Shown: positions 29,525 to 39,814, counted from the stretch's first letter. The stretch: 64,000 bases of DNA from Paenibacillus nuruki (GCF_001721045.1 NZ_MDER01000027.1:1-64000), one strand, 5' to 3'. Notes: generated by a model from the sequence alone, not told the origin. A program made the numbers and translations.

Positions 29525-30353
29525 GATTCCTTTAGCACAATGGATACAAACGTTAGTAGATTGGCTGAGCCTGCACTGGGCAGGATTTTTCAAAGGCGTA
29601 TCTAACATCATCAGTTATGTCGTCGATATTTTTACGTATTTCTTTATGTTGCCACACCCATTCTTATTCGTCATTATTATCGGTATTCTCGGGTATATCG
29701 CGAATAGATGGTCGCTCGCCATATTCTCAGCACTTGGATTTTTATTAATCTACAACTTGGGATATTGGACAGAAACCATGAACACATTAGGTCTTGTTAT
29801 CACTTCTGCTCTAATCTCAATCTTGATCGGTGTTCCACTCGGTATTATGTGTGGTTCTAGCAAATTAGCTGCACAAATTATTACACCATTACTTGATTTT
29901 ATGCAGACCATGCCAGCATTTGTATACTTATTACCGGCTGTAACTTTCTTCAGTCTAGGTGTTGTACCTGGTGTAGTCGCATCTGTTATTTTCGCTATTC
30001 CACCAACAATTCGTTTAACCCATTTGGGAATTAGACAAGTATCGGAAGAATTAGTTGAAGCGGCTGACGCATTTGGGTCAACCGGTGGACAGAAATTATT
30101 TAAAGTTCAATTACCACTTGCTCTACCAACGATTATGGCAGGTATTAACCAAACGATTATGTTATCTCTATCTATGGTTGTTATCGCATCTATGATTGGT
30201 GCACAAGGTATCGGTGCTGTTGTATATCGTGCCGTTGGACAGCTCAAAATTGGTGAAGGTTTCGAAGCAGGTCTAGCTGTTGTTGTTCTTGCTATTGTAC
30301 TTGACCGTCTTTCTCAGAGCTTATTCAAAGGTGGACGCAAACAACGCGCTTAA
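29511..30353 (+). CDS. opuAB: Glycine betaine/proline ABC transporter permease
   Basis: 280 residues with several membrane segments and the binding-protein-dependent permease motif (EAADAFGSTGGQKLFKVQLP). It overlaps the ATPase gene by 14 bp, indicating translational coupling, and has GGAGAGGTGA before its start. The conserved LPAVTFFSLGVVPGVVASVIF region matches OpuAB/ProW proteins. Confidence 0.93.
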   Translation: MSMPKIPLAQWIQTLVDWLSLHWAGFFKGVSNIISYVVDIFTYFFMLPHPFLFVIIIGILGYIANRWSLAIFSALGFLLIYNLGYWTETMNTLGLVITSALISILIGVPLGIMCGSSKLAAQIITPLLDFMQTMPAFVYLLPAVTFFSLGVVPGVVASVIFAIPPTIRLTHLGIRQVSEELVEAADAFGSTGGQKLFKVQLPLALPTIMAGINQTIMLSLSMVVIASMIGAQGIGAVVYRAVGQLKIGEGFEAGLAVVVLAIVLDRLSQSLFKGGRKQRA

Positions 30354-30395
30354 TAGTAACTAACTGTATACTCTAGCAACATTTGAAAATATTGA

Positions 30396-31352
<957 letters not shown>

Positions 31353-31385
31353 TCTTTATCTTTCATAGAATTTAAATAGAAATAC

Positions 31386-31435
31386 AAAAAAAGCTATCTT
31401 TGAAATCGTCAGTGATTTCAAAGATAGCTTTTTTA
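31386..31435. terminator. Bidirectional terminator after opuAC
   Basis: AAAAAAGCTATCTTTGAAATC pairs with GATTTCAAAGATAGCTTTTTT in a stem of about 21 bp with a 6-base loop. Confidence 0.95.
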
Positions 31436-31469
31436 ATGCCTAACTATAGCAGTATACATAAGTTAAAGC

Positions 31470-31628
31470 TTATTCTGGATCATCTTTGGTATCGTTAAGT
31501 TTTTTAACCCACAATCCAAAAGCAATACATGCTACCACTATCATTACTGCATACAATAAAATGTAAGGTGTGTGTGCATTAAATTCCATAAATAAAGGCA
31601 ACACAGCCGGCAAAATAGAAGTTCCCAT
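31470..31628 (-). CDS. Small single-TM protein, 52 residues
   Basis: This short frame starts at ATG 31628 with a strong AAAGGAGG eight bases upstream, and ends in TAA. The translation begins MGTSILPAVLPLF, continues with a hydrophobic helix (PYILLYAVMIVVACIAFGLW) and ends with a charged tail (KKLNDTKDDPE). The topology and codon use look real. It lies 54 bp downstream of nucB on the same strand and shares the terminator with opuAC. Function unknown; family not recognised. Confidence 0.75.
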   Translation of the reverse strand: MGTSILPAVLPLFMEFNAHTPYILLYAVMIVVACIAFGLWVKKLNDTKDDPE

Positions 31629-31682
31629 CAGGTATTCCTCCTTTATAAATTTTCAATAACGAATTTTTAATCAATCCTTATC

Positions 31683-32129
31683 TTATTTTACCTCAAATAA
31701 TACCCTTGTGCCATCCGAATAATTGTCTAATTGGTTACCTATCCATGAACCTGCGCCTCGATTATCTGAAGGTTTGATATAACGGATATCTGCCCCTTCT
31801 CCACCTTCTTGACACATCGCCATCGGCCACTCATCTCGATCATAGCCTTTTTTGGTAGCTATTCCTCGTAAAGATAACTGTCTATTTGCTTTGGCGCCTC
31901 CACGGTCTATGGTACAGATCGCAGAATGTCCTTCTGCGATCGCGTCTTTGATATGAGCGGCTGTTTTGGGATAGCGATCAGCAGGCACAACAAGGGTATA
32001 ATCGGCTTGTCCATTAGACGCTTGATTGGGATTCAATATATTGCCAAGATCCACTTGTCCATTCACTAGATAAATAACCCCTGCTAGAATAGCAGTAACC
32101 ACAAATCCCCATATTTTTTTAGAAGACAT
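31683..32129 (-). CDS. nucB: NucA/NucB-type secreted deoxyribonuclease
   Basis: 148 residues with an N-terminal hydrophobic signal/anchor (about 5-23). The catalytic core carries [33 protein letters not shown] and the late [14 protein letters not shown] motif, all intact. NucB family enzymes degrade extracellular DNA; in B. subtilis NucB is sporulation-linked and NucA acts in DNA uptake. By size and lack of a partner inhibitor gene, NucB is more likely. Start ATG follows AGGAGG. The downstream 52-residue gene may be co-transcribed. Confidence 0.9.
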   Translation of the reverse strand: MSSKKIWGFVVTAILAGVIYLVNGQVDLGNILNPNQASNGQADYTLVVPADRYPKTAAHIKDAIAEGHSAICTIDRGGAKANRQLSLRGIATKKGYDRDEWPMAMCQEGGEGADIRYIKPSDNRGAGSWIGNQLDNYSDGTRVLFEVK

Positions 32130-32207
32130 CGATTAAGTTCCTCCTATCGTACTCATTCTTTATTATAACCTGCTGTCTCCCTAAATAGGAACAAACGTTT
32201 CAATATA

Positions 32208-32287
32208 CAAAAAAATACAAAATTCTTCTATACAAAAGACGAACCGGAAATCATCAGCTCATCCTCTATATAGAAGAATTTTGTATT
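32208..32287 (-). terminator. Terminator after the chemoreceptor gene
   Basis: AATACAAAATTCTTCTATA (32214-32232) pairs perfectly over 19 bp with 32269-32287. On the minus strand it is followed by a T-run, and a smaller inner arm fills the loop. Confidence 0.85.
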
Positions 32288-32320
32288 AAATTCAATCAGA
32301 CGAATGAATGAAGATTTGAC

Positions 32321-34009
32321 TTACACACGGAATTTCGAAACTTCTGTCTGCAAATCCATTGATAAATGACTTAATGATTCAGCAGCATTCGAGATTTCGC
32401 GCATAGACTCTAACTGAATAGTAGATGCTTGAGTCGCTTCTTTTGAATCTGAAGTAATTTGTTGAGAAAGACCTGCAATTTGACGTTCAGAATCCAAAAT
32501 TTTGGATGAACCGGATGAAATTTGATTCGAAGCAGTAGAAACTTCTTTCACTTGCTCTGTTACCAACTGGATTGCACTGTGTACATTATGGAAAATCTCT
32601 CCCATTTGCTGTACTGCTTTGGTACCGCTTTGTACTTCTTTGGCGCCTTCTTCCATTTTGGTTACAGCATGTGACGTTCTTTGAATAATATCTTCGATTT
32701 TGTCATTGATCTGTCTAGCAGAATCATTAGAATATTCAGATAATTTTTTCACTTCACTTGCTACAACAGCGAATCCAAGTCCATGTTCACCTGCACGAGC
32801 AGCTTCAATAGAAGCATTAAGAGAAAGAAGATTAGTCTGTCCTGCAATATCACGAATCACTTGTACAATCGTAGCGATTTCTTTAGACTGTTCTGCTAAC
32901 TCATACAATGCTGTTGCTGTCGCTTGTACGGTCTGATCTACATTTTTCATTTGTAGCACTGTTTGTTCTACATTGCTTTCTCCATGTTCAACATCACTTA
33001 ATGCTTTGCTTGAAGAATCTGCAACTAATGCCACTGATTCAGCTATACGATAAATATTATCTGTATTTTTTTCTAACAATTGTTGGTTGTCCATCACTTG
33101 TTGTAATTGAAGTCCTGCTGAAGATGAAATGCCTTTGACCGTAACCGTAGCTTCGTCAGCTGTTTTGACTGATTCTTCAGAAGTTGCTGTTAATTCTTCC
33201 GAAGCGGCTGCCATTTGTTCTGCACTTGAACCAATCACTTGCATCAAACCACGTAAATTATTCTTCATTTCATTAAATGAATTAGCCATTTGACCCAATT
33301 CGTCTTTGCTTGAAATCTGAAGATCCTCAATCGTTAAATTCCCCTGTGCAATTTCTTTAGCACCTTCAGCTACAAGAGCAATAGGTTTGGAGAACATGCG
33401 AATCACAAAGTATGCAATGACTATTCCTACAATAACAGCAATAACACTAACAACCATCAATGTATAGAGCGTTACATTAGCATCACTATTGGTTTCAGCT
33501 TGTGCTTCTTTTAATAGATTAGAATGGTATTCTTCCATCTGTTGCGCTTTGTCTGCTAAAGATAATGCCATCGGTACACATTGCTCTTGGACCATTTTAG
33601 TATAAGCAACCACATTATTTTGTTCTTTGTACGTAATCAGTTGATCGGTAATACCGCCATATTGAGTTTCTAGATCAGATAATTCTTGTAACATGTTAAG
33701 CGTTGTAGAATCATCGGCTAGCTTCTGTTGCATCGTAGCGATACCAGCAATCAATTTCTCCTTATTCTGCTTGAACATATCCAGTTGATTCGTATCGCCT
33801 GTAAGTAAGTACCCTCTTAAATATTTGGTCTGATCGCCCGCCAAGTATCTTAGATCTTTAATCCCTAGTATGGTCTGAACCCTGTCATTAAGTAAATTTT
33901 GATAATTTTTGCTAGCTACATGAACTTCATATCCTCCAATAGCACCTACAAGCAAAACTATAAATATCATGATTGAAAATACGCCTGACAATTTCTGTTT
34001 AATGTTCAT
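32321..34009 (-). CDS. Methyl-accepting chemotaxis protein
   Basis: 562 residues. Membrane segment 1 at about 10-30, an extracellular four-helix sensory domain (about 35-180), membrane segment 2 at about 183-205, HAMP (about 206-260), then a long cytoplasmic signalling coiled coil whose tip contains [19 protein letters not shown]. The ligand cannot be told. A well-matched SigD promoter lies upstream (34083-34109), tying it to motility control. It is monocistronic, with its own terminator. Confidence 0.93.
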   Translation of the reverse strand: MNIKQKLSGVFSIMIFIVLLVGAIGGYEVHVASKNYQNLLNDRVQTILGIKDLRYLAGDQTKYLRGYLLTGDTNQLDMFKQNKEKLIAGIATMQQKLADDSTTLNMLQELSDLETQYGGITDQLITYKEQNNVVAYTKMVQEQCVPMALSLADKAQQMEEYHSNLLKEAQAETNSDANVTLYTLMVVSVIAVIVGIVIAYFVIRMFSKPIALVAEGAKEIAQGNLTIEDLQISSKDELGQMANSFNEMKNNLRGLMQVIGSSAEQMAAASEELTATSEESVKTADEATVTVKGISSSAGLQLQQVMDNQQLLEKNTDNIYRIAESVALVADSSSKALSDVEHGESNVEQTVLQMKNVDQTVQATATALYELAEQSKEIATIVQVIRDIAGQTNLLSLNASIEAARAGEHGLGFAVVASEVKKLSEYSNDSARQINDKIEDIIQRTSHAVTKMEEGAKEVQSGTKAVQQMGEIFHNVHSAIQLVTEQVKEVSTASNQISSGSSKILDSERQIAGLSQQITSDSKEATQASTIQLESMREISNAAESLSHLSMDLQTEVSKFRV

Positions 34010-34082
34010 TTTTTATCACTCTACTTTCATATCTATTGTTCACAATTTAAAATTACAAATTCAGGAAATGCTAATAATAAGA

Positions 34083-34109
34083 TTATCGGGTTATCCATCA
34101 CATGTTTTA
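34083..34109 (-). promoter_or_regulatory. SigD (flagellar sigma) promoter of the chemoreceptor gene
   Basis: Minus strand: TAAA (34106-34109), exactly 15 bp, then CCCGATAA (34083-34090). The SigD consensus is TAAA-N15-GCCGATAT, so the -10 matches at 6 of 8 positions and the spacing is exact. It lies about 73 bp before the ATG. Confidence 0.75.
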
Positions 34110-34364
34110 TGAGCATTTATACCTATTTTCGATAAAAATCGACATATTATTTTATTTAGTGCTAAAAATGTAGTTTATAAGTAGGTGTATAAGCGTTTAC
34201 AGATTACATATGTATACTTCATTTCTCCTTTTTATTTAACAATTAAACTTTAGTTCTATATCTTAATACCTATATTTATAAATTATGAAACAAAAAGATA
34301 TAGTCAGACTATACAAGAAATCACCTTTTGCACAAAAATTGTCGATAAAAATATTATAGAAATA

Positions 34365-34391
34365 AGAAACGTAATATATATTTCTTCCGTA
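34365..34391 (+). promoter_or_regulatory. Candidate ECF-sigma (SigW-like) promoter of spo0M
   Basis: AGAAAC (34365-34370), 17 bp, CGTA (34388-34391). One mismatch to TGAAAC. B. subtilis spo0M is, as I recall, in the SigW regulon, which makes the match more credible. Confidence 0.45.
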
Positions 34392-34441
34392 TATGTTCAT
34401 ATCTAAATAAGTTACTCATCATCCAAAAGGGGAAATGTCCA

Positions 34442-35218
34442 ATGTCATTCTTTAACAAAATGCTTGCTCGCGTAGGAGTAGGCGCAGCCAAAATTGATAC
34501 CATCTTAGAGCGTACCGAGTATTATCCTAATGAAGATATGAACGGAGTCGTTCATATTCAAGGAGGCAATGTTGATCAAGAAGTCGGTAATATCTATATT
34601 AAAGTGATGACTGAGTATATTCGTGAACACGATGAGAAAAAAGAACATGTACAGTATGCGATGGCTCAATACAAAGTATCTGATGAAATGGTTGTCAAAA
34701 AAGGACAAAAGTTAGAAATTCCGTTCTCCTTTATATTACCTTCGCAAACGCCGATCACTTTGGATCGTCAAAAAGTATGGTTGCATACCGGATTGGATAT
34801 TGGTATGAGCCTTGACCCTACCGATCACGACTATATTACAGTGCATCCACATCCTTACATGGAAACAGTACTTCAAGCAGCTGAATTACTAGGATTCCAT
34901 TTCCATAGCTCATCTGTTGAATACCTGTCCCGTTCACGTTACGGTGTTCCATTTGTTCAAGAATTCGAATTTACACCAGGTCGTGAATTCAGCAACCGGA
35001 TTACAGAGTTGGAATTAGTGATGCGCTTAGAACCTCATGGTCTTCAAGTTCTGGTTGAAGTCGATCGCCGTGGACGGGGTCTAGGAGGATTATTTGCTCA
35101 AGCTTTCGATATGGATGAGCGTCATGCGTGGTTAGAACTTAGCAACAGTGACTTAAATCGTGGTGTAGAACATATTGCTGATAAATTAGAAAATCTAATT
35201 ATTCAACAAAGTCGTTAA
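34442..35218 (+). CDS. spo0M: Spo0M-family sporulation-control protein
   Basis: 258 residues, the usual size. The N-terminal MSFFNKMLARVGVGAAKIDT and the arrestin-like beta fold that follows (LEIPFSFILPSQTPIT) are characteristic of Spo0M. It is soluble and acts in stationary-phase or cell-division physiology in B. subtilis; its mechanism is not settled. Start ATG follows AAAAGGGG. It is monocistronic, ending in a strong hairpin. Confidence 0.93.
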   Translation: MSFFNKMLARVGVGAAKIDTILERTEYYPNEDMNGVVHIQGGNVDQEVGNIYIKVMTEYIREHDEKKEHVQYAMAQYKVSDEMVVKKGQKLEIPFSFILPSQTPITLDRQKVWLHTGLDIGMSLDPTDHDYITVHPHPYMETVLQAAELLGFHFHSSSVEYLSRSRYGVPFVQEFEFTPGREFSNRITELELVMRLEPHGLQVLVEVDRRGRGLGGLFAQAFDMDERHAWLELSNSDLNRGVEHIADKLENLIIQQSR

Positions 35219-35288
35219 TTTGTATAAGAAGTAAATATTCTTTTCATATTTTTCTGAAGTGGCTAATAATGTATACGCAATAGAGATC

Positions 35289-35331
35289 AAAAAGGATGAT
35301 CTACGCTAACAGGTGTAGATCATCCTTTTTT
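35289..35331. terminator. Bidirectional terminator between spo0M and the GNAT gene
   Basis: AAAAAGGATGATCTACGC pairs with GTGTAGATCATCCTTTTTT; it overlaps the last base of the convergent GNAT gene's stop codon. Confidence 0.92.
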
Positions 35332-35903
35332 CACTTTATAAATTTTAATGCTTTTGATGAAGTGATATGAGGTTTGAATACTGAAAATAGTAAAGTACCT
35401 GCAAATCTTTTTAGTAAATCATAAAATTCTTCTTTATCCACCTGACCTCTATAAATCAGAACTTCGTACAGACCCCAACGATCTTGATAAATCAAAGTTG
35501 AATCTTCAAAACCATTACGAACATAAAACTTCCTTCTCGTTAACCGTTGCTCATAGTTATTAGCCATCTCATCCACAAATTCTATATTAAGTATTATCCG
35601 ATTATTCGGGTACTTTTCTTTAATTAGAGTAAGTGCACGACTTCCATACCCTTTGGATCTAATATTGTTGTCTATAGCTATATATAAGACATACGTTAAG
35701 TCTTTACGAGTGATCAAGTACGTAAATCCTACAAATACATCATCCTCATACATAATAAGAAAGTCTACGAAATCTCTTTTAGCTTTCCACAGTAAAAGGT
35801 TCATCGGTATCCGCTCGTTTGCAGGGAACGAATCTAAATATAATTCTTTGACTTTATTGATTTGTTGCGGATGTTTCTTTAGTGATTCTACTCTCAGACT
35901 CAT
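35331..35903 (-). CDS. GNAT-family N-acetyltransferase
   Basis: 190 residues. The acetyl-CoA-binding region (YIAIDNNIRSKGYGSRALTLIKE) is the RxxGxG/A motif. The N-terminal LYLDSFPANERIPMNLL resembles small-molecule acetyltransferases of unknown substrate. AAGGAAT is the ribosome binding site. It lies 28 bp downstream of an MFS gene on the same strand, so it is likely the last gene of that cluster. Confidence 0.87.
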   Translation of the reverse strand: MSLRVESLKKHPQQINKVKELYLDSFPANERIPMNLLLWKAKRDFVDFLIMYEDDVFVGFTYLITRKDLTYVLYIAIDNNIRSKGYGSRALTLIKEKYPNNRIILNIEFVDEMANNYEQRLTRRKFYVRNGFEDSTLIYQDRWGLYEVLIYRGQVDKEEFYDLLKRFAGTLLFSVFKPHITSSKALKFIK

Positions 35904-35931
35904 ATCATCAATTCCTTACTATATTCGATTG

Positions 35932-37143
35932 TTAACCTGTTTTTTTATTAAGGATATACCGATTAGCTTTTTCTTTCTTTCCATACAATACATAATAAAG
36001 AACAGATGTTGCGATAACAGCTACTCCTAAAATCATATATATAGTGGGATATCCAGTAATGGGAATAACAAGTCCCAAAAGTGAAGGCCCAAATCCATTT
36101 CCAATATCATAAAAAATGAAAAATGTAGCGCTAGCCAGTCCCATGCGATGAGGAGGAGCCACGGTTACAGCTATCGTCTGACTGATCGAAGAAATATTTC
36201 CAAAGCCAAGACCAATCAACCCTGCTGCAATTAAAAGAGTTAATGCACTATTTGCAGTACCGAGAAGAACCATTCCAATACCGAAAATAATAAAAGCAGG
36301 ATACATAATATAATTAGCTCCGATACTATCCATCAATCGCCCGGTAAATGGACGGGAAATCAAAACAGTAACTGTATACACAATAAAGAAGAAACTAGCA
36401 GTATCTATTAAATTCAGCTCAATAGCATATAAATTGATATAGGACAAAACACTAGAAAAGCAAAAAGTCATAATCAGAACGATAAAGCTGATCGGCAGTG
36501 CTTTTGGTTCAATATACTCTGAAAGTTTAATACCTTTACCCTTTTCTTCTACCACGTCTACTTTTTTCATTTCAGGAATACGGACGAAAAATCCAATGAT
36601 AATGCTTACGATCGCTAATAGTAGACACACGATAAAAATCTTATAAAATCCAGTATGTTGAGCCATGTATAGACCCACAAATGGACCTAGACCGGTTGCT
36701 ACTGCTGTACTAACAGCAAAATAGCCAATACCTTCACCTCGTTTAGATATCGGTATCGTAAGCACTACAAGCGTTCCAATCACAGTTGTCGTGATTCCTA
36801 ATGCAATGCCATTAAAAAATCGGCTAATAATGAAAAAAGAAAGTCCGTAATTCACCAGATACAGAAGAATTGTTAAGGCAAAAAAAATAAGTCCAGCCAC
36901 CAATAGTCGTTTATATTGGAGTCTTTTCATAAGGGATCCTGTAAAGATACGTCCTGTCAGTGCACCAATAATAAAAATTCCTGCTGCCAGACCTGCTTGT
37001 CCCGTAGTCGCATCAAATTCTCTTAGCACATAAAGAGCAATCGTGGCATTTAATAACAGGTAAATAAAGATCAAGAAAAAATTGACTAAAGAGAGAATGA
37101 TGAAATCTTTTGTCCATAATTTCGGTTGTGCTGTTTTCATCAT
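35932..37143 (-). CDS. MFS-type efflux transporter
   Basis: 403 residues with about twelve membrane segments and the family motif GRIFTGSLMKRL between segments 2 and 3. It resembles drug or metabolite exporters of the YfcJ/YhhS or DHA1 type; the substrate cannot be told. AGAGGAAAT precedes a double ATG. It lies between the metallo-hydrolase (32 bp upstream) and the GNAT gene, with an Lrp-type regulator divergent from the cluster. Confidence 0.9.
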   Translation of the reverse strand: MMKTAQPKLWTKDFIILSLVNFFLIFIYLLLNATIALYVLREFDATTGQAGLAAGIFIIGALTGRIFTGSLMKRLQYKRLLVAGLIFFALTILLYLVNYGLSFFIISRFFNGIALGITTTVIGTLVVLTIPISKRGEGIGYFAVSTAVATGLGPFVGLYMAQHTGFYKIFIVCLLLAIVSIIIGFFVRIPEMKKVDVVEEKGKGIKLSEYIEPKALPISFIVLIMTFCFSSVLSYINLYAIELNLIDTASFFFIVYTVTVLISRPFTGRLMDSIGANYIMYPAFIIFGIGMVLLGTANSALTLLIAAGLIGLGFGNISSISQTIAVTVAPPHRMGLASATFFIFYDIGNGFGPSLLGLVIPITGYPTIYMILGVAVIATSVLYYVLYGKKEKANRYILNKKTG

Positions 37144-37175
37144 TTTATTTCCTCTATTTCTTATACTTTCTTATT

Positions 37176-37937
37176 TTAAAATGGATATGACTCTCCATTA
37201 TCCGGTATTAACAATTGAGAAGAGAACTGTTTTTCAACTGCAAATTGTTTCAATTCTTTTTTAGACAATCCCCAGTGATTAGCCGATTCCATATGAACAG
37301 AAATGATCGTTGCAGTAGTTGCCGCTTGATGAACTTGATATACATCCTCTTTGTCCATAATAATTGGACCACCCTCTAGAAATTGATTAGCGCCTGCATT
37401 CACTACAATTACTTCTGGCTGATGCGTGTGAATCGTGTCTTGAACACTCGGATACCATACGGTATCGCCAGCTACATATAATGTTGGCTCCTCTGGATGC
37501 TTAAAGACTACTCCAGATACATGTCCCATAAGACTGACTAGATCTCCTCTGCCATGCTCCCCTGTTGTCTTGATCAATTGAATCCCTTCAAACAATGTAT
37601 CTGCTTGCAAAATCTCTACATTTTGAAATCCTGCACTTTGAATTTCTTTTGCATCTTCTTCGTTTTGAGTAAACAGTTTTACGTTTTTGGGCAAGACTTC
37701 TTTGGCTACATCATCCCAATGATCTAAATGCAAATGAGTTACAATCACCGCATCGATATGGTCGATAATTTCATTCATAGGAATAGGCAAACTTTCCAAC
37801 GGATTATTTTGATCTTGTCTTGCTGAATTTGAGAAAGGAGGATACGTGCCTTTTTCAGCTAAAAATGGATCTACCAAAAACTTTTTGCCTGCATACTGGA
37901 TGATCAATGTTGCACTTCGGATTTGCTGTATATTCAT
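37176..37937 (-). CDS. Metallo-beta-lactamase-fold hydrolase
   Basis: 253 residues. The metal-binding THLHLDHWDD motif and later histidines (GEHGRGD, AGDTVWYP, HMESANHWGLSK) mark a UlaG-like member of the superfamily. The substrate is unknown. A clear AAGGAG lies upstream. It is the first gene of the three-gene minus-strand cluster and faces the Lrp gene across 117 bp, so control by that regulator is plausible. Confidence 0.88.
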   Translation of the reverse strand: MNIQQIRSATLIIQYAGKKFLVDPFLAEKGTYPPFSNSARQDQNNPLESLPIPMNEIIDHIDAVIVTHLHLDHWDDVAKEVLPKNVKLFTQNEEDAKEIQSAGFQNVEILQADTLFEGIQLIKTTGEHGRGDLVSLMGHVSGVVFKHPEEPTLYVAGDTVWYPSVQDTIHTHQPEVIVVNAGANQFLEGGPIIMDKEDVYQVHQAATTATIISVHMESANHWGLSKKELKQFAVEKQFSSQLLIPDNGESYPF

Positions 37938-37979
37938 GTGTGTAACTCCTTTTGTTTGATTTACATACAGTGTATACTA

Positions 37980-38007
37980 TTGAAACATTGCAAATACATG
38001 GTATAAA
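37980..38007 (+). promoter_or_regulatory. Probable promoter of the Lrp-family gene
   Basis: TTGAAA (37980-37985), 16 bp, TATAAA (38002-38007) with TGG just upstream of the -10 box. The near-palindrome ATACAGTGTAT at 37966-37976 is a possible operator between the divergent genes. Confidence 0.5.
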
Positions 38008-38054
38008 TAAAGTGTTTTTACCGTTTAACTTTATTAATGAAGGGATTTGAACAA

Positions 38055-38465
38055 ATGTTAGATAATACAGATAGGCAAATCCTAGAAGAGCTTTCGAAGA
38101 ACAGCCGAATCTCGATGAAAGAGTTAGGAGAAAAAATACATTTAAGTGGGCCTGCCGCTTCAGCACGAGTAGAAAAATTAGAAAATAGTGGAATTATTGA
38201 AGACTATACGATCAATATTAATCAAATAAAGATGGGGTATTTTGTTCATGCTATGATCAATATCTTTACCAAAAGTACCCATCATCAGCCTTATCTTTCC
38301 TTCCTAAAAACACAAGAATCGTACGTGATTCATAACTATAAAATTAGCGGAGATAGCTGTTACATTCTAGAATGTAAATTTCCTTCTAACGAGGAATTAA
38401 ATGAATTTCTGATTCGATTAAATGAGCATGTCAATTACACATTATCTATCATTATTAATAAATAA
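38055..38465 (+). CDS. Lrp/AsnC-family regulator
   Basis: 136 residues from the ATG preceded by AAGGGA (an ATG six codons earlier has no ribosome binding site). The winged helix (LDNTDRQILEELSKNSRISM, LSGPAASARVEKLENSGI) is typical, followed by a short ligand-binding alpha/beta domain. It probably regulates the divergent hydrolase-MFS-GNAT cluster; the effector, possibly an amino acid, is not known. Confidence 0.9.
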   Translation: MLDNTDRQILEELSKNSRISMKELGEKIHLSGPAASARVEKLENSGIIEDYTININQIKMGYFVHAMINIFTKSTHHQPYLSFLKTQESYVIHNYKISGDSCYILECKFPSNEELNEFLIRLNEHVNYTLSIIINK

Positions 38466-38547
38466 AATGTGTCTAAAGAAGTGAGTATATGCAAAAGGAA
38501 TCTGTAAGTTTATCTAGAATGGTTATATTATGAAAGGAGCTGATAGC

Positions 38548-38865
38548 ATGTCTAAATTTTATATGGTTAGAGAAGAGAAATATTCTAGTTATATTCAAGA
38601 GACGTTGAATCAGTTGATCCAAAAAGAACATCTGGAGGGGATAGAATCAGGTCACCCCACCACCAGTTCAGACAAAGTTTTACTGTATTGCTCGACTCAT
38701 CACGATGAAGAAGATTCTCCTTATAAATATATTTATTATTTAAATGAGACCGCTAGACTAATCTTTGAAACTCATCAGATTCACCTTACGTATGCTGCAA
38801 CGATTCCTGAAATCGCTCTTCCATCTAATTGTTCTACATTGGTAGAAACGATACGGTCTATTTAA
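38548..38865 (+). CDS. Hypothetical protein, 105 residues
   Basis: The start chosen is the ATG seven bases after AAAGGAG; a six-codon longer reading would place that site inside the gene. The product is soluble, with no cysteine cluster or signal peptide, and a His-rich segment (STHHDEEDSPY). I do not recognise the family. It lies 82 bp after the Lrp gene and is closed by a strong terminator, so it may share the Lrp transcript. Confidence 0.65.
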   Translation: MSKFYMVREEKYSSYIQETLNQLIQKEHLEGIESGHPTTSSDKVLLYCSTHHDEEDSPYKYIYYLNETARLIFETHQIHLTYAATIPEIALPSNCSTLVETIRSI

Positions 38866-38905
38866 AACAAGCGCACTCCATGTATAGGGGTGCGCTTGTT
38901 TTTTT
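38864..38905 (+). terminator. Terminator after the 105-residue gene
   Basis: AACAAGCGCAC(T)CC pairs with GG(G)GTGCGCTTGTT, followed by TTTTT. It overlaps the stop codon region. Confidence 0.88.
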
Positions 38906-39073
38906 GTCATATCTAATAAAATAGCATGACTCTTCATATTATTCCTGAATTTACCGATAAAGATAGTGTTATGTATATTTTGTAGATACATGGCTATATT
39001 TATTTTCCGACATAAGGCACAAGTTATATTCTCAGCCGATGAGACAATACACATAAAAGGGGTTATTATTCAA

Positions 39074-39739
39074 ATGTACAAAAAAATCGTACCTGTCATT
39101 TTACTATCTGTAGCTTTAACAGCTTGTGGTTCTGCTAATAAAGAAGCGACTCCAGCAGCCGAAAGCAAAACAGTAGCAACAAATGAATCTGCAACAACTG
39201 CACCTACTACAGCAACAGAAGAAACAGTTACAGAGAACACAGATGTAAAAACAGCTGATGCTGTTGAAATGAAAACCTATGAAGGTGAAAACTTCAGTAT
39301 CGATTATCCTGCTTCATGGGTAGAATATGATACGACAGCATTCAACCAACCTTCTATCAAAGTCGCTTTCAATGATCCAGCACCTAAAGTTCAATTTGCA
39401 GATAATGTGAATGTGACTGTTAATGCAGTTGATCCTAATGCAACGATCAAACAAGTTGTTGACACTACATTAGCTTATTATGAGCAAGATACAACCAATA
39501 TGGCTAACTTTAAATTACTTAGTAATGACCAAGATGCATCTCAAAATCAAGCTGTGATTGTAGGTCAATACACACAAGCTCAAGCAAAAGTTGATATTGC
39601 TCTTGTTCAAGCTATCGTTGCAGATCAAGGAACGCTGTATACGTTATCTATCTCTATGTCTAAAGATACGTATAAAAATGGTGGTAAAGAACAAGCAGAA
39701 CAAATGATCAAAGCATTTAAAATTGCTGATAACTCTTAA
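39074..39739 (+). CDS. Lipoprotein of unknown function
   Basis: 221 residues. The signal peptide KKIVPVILLSVALTACGS ends in a lipobox; the Cys is at about residue 18. A Thr/Ala/Glu-rich linker (about 22-62) leads to a globular domain (YEGENFSIDYPASWVEYD...) similar to PsbP/DUF1795-like domains common in Firmicute lipoproteins. The chosen ATG is the only one that gives a signal peptide at the N terminus; the AAAAGGGG site is about 11 bases upstream. Confidence 0.8.
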   Translation: MYKKIVPVILLSVALTACGSANKEATPAAESKTVATNESATTAPTTATEETVTENTDVKTADAVEMKTYEGENFSIDYPASWVEYDTTAFNQPSIKVAFNDPAPKVQFADNVNVTVNAVDPNATIKQVVDTTLAYYEQDTTNMANFKLLSNDQDASQNQAVIVGQYTQAQAKVDIALVQAIVADQGTLYTLSISMSKDTYKNGGKEQAEQMIKAFKIADNS

Positions 39740-39748
39740 GATAAATAT

Positions 39749-39793
39749 AACAAAAAGACGATTTGCATACATTGTGCAGATCGTCTTTTTGTT
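39749..39793. terminator. Bidirectional terminator between the lipoprotein and cls
   Basis: AACAAAAAGACGAT pairs with ATCGTCTTTTTGTT, with an inner TGCA/TGCA pair. Confidence 0.9.
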
Positions 39794-39814
39794 ATTTTGG
39801 ATACGATTCTAGGA

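Larger units (their letters stand above)
34010..34441. other. Divergent intergenic region between the chemoreceptor and spo0M
   Basis: 432 bp, very AT-rich, without a gene. It holds a SigD-type promoter for the chemoreceptor (34083-34109) and a candidate ECF promoter for spo0M (34365-34391). Confidence 0.6.

Noticed and set aside
38966-39073. A 36-codon N-terminal extension of the lipoprotein gene.
   Set aside because: It would bury the lipoprotein signal peptide, which must be at the N terminus.
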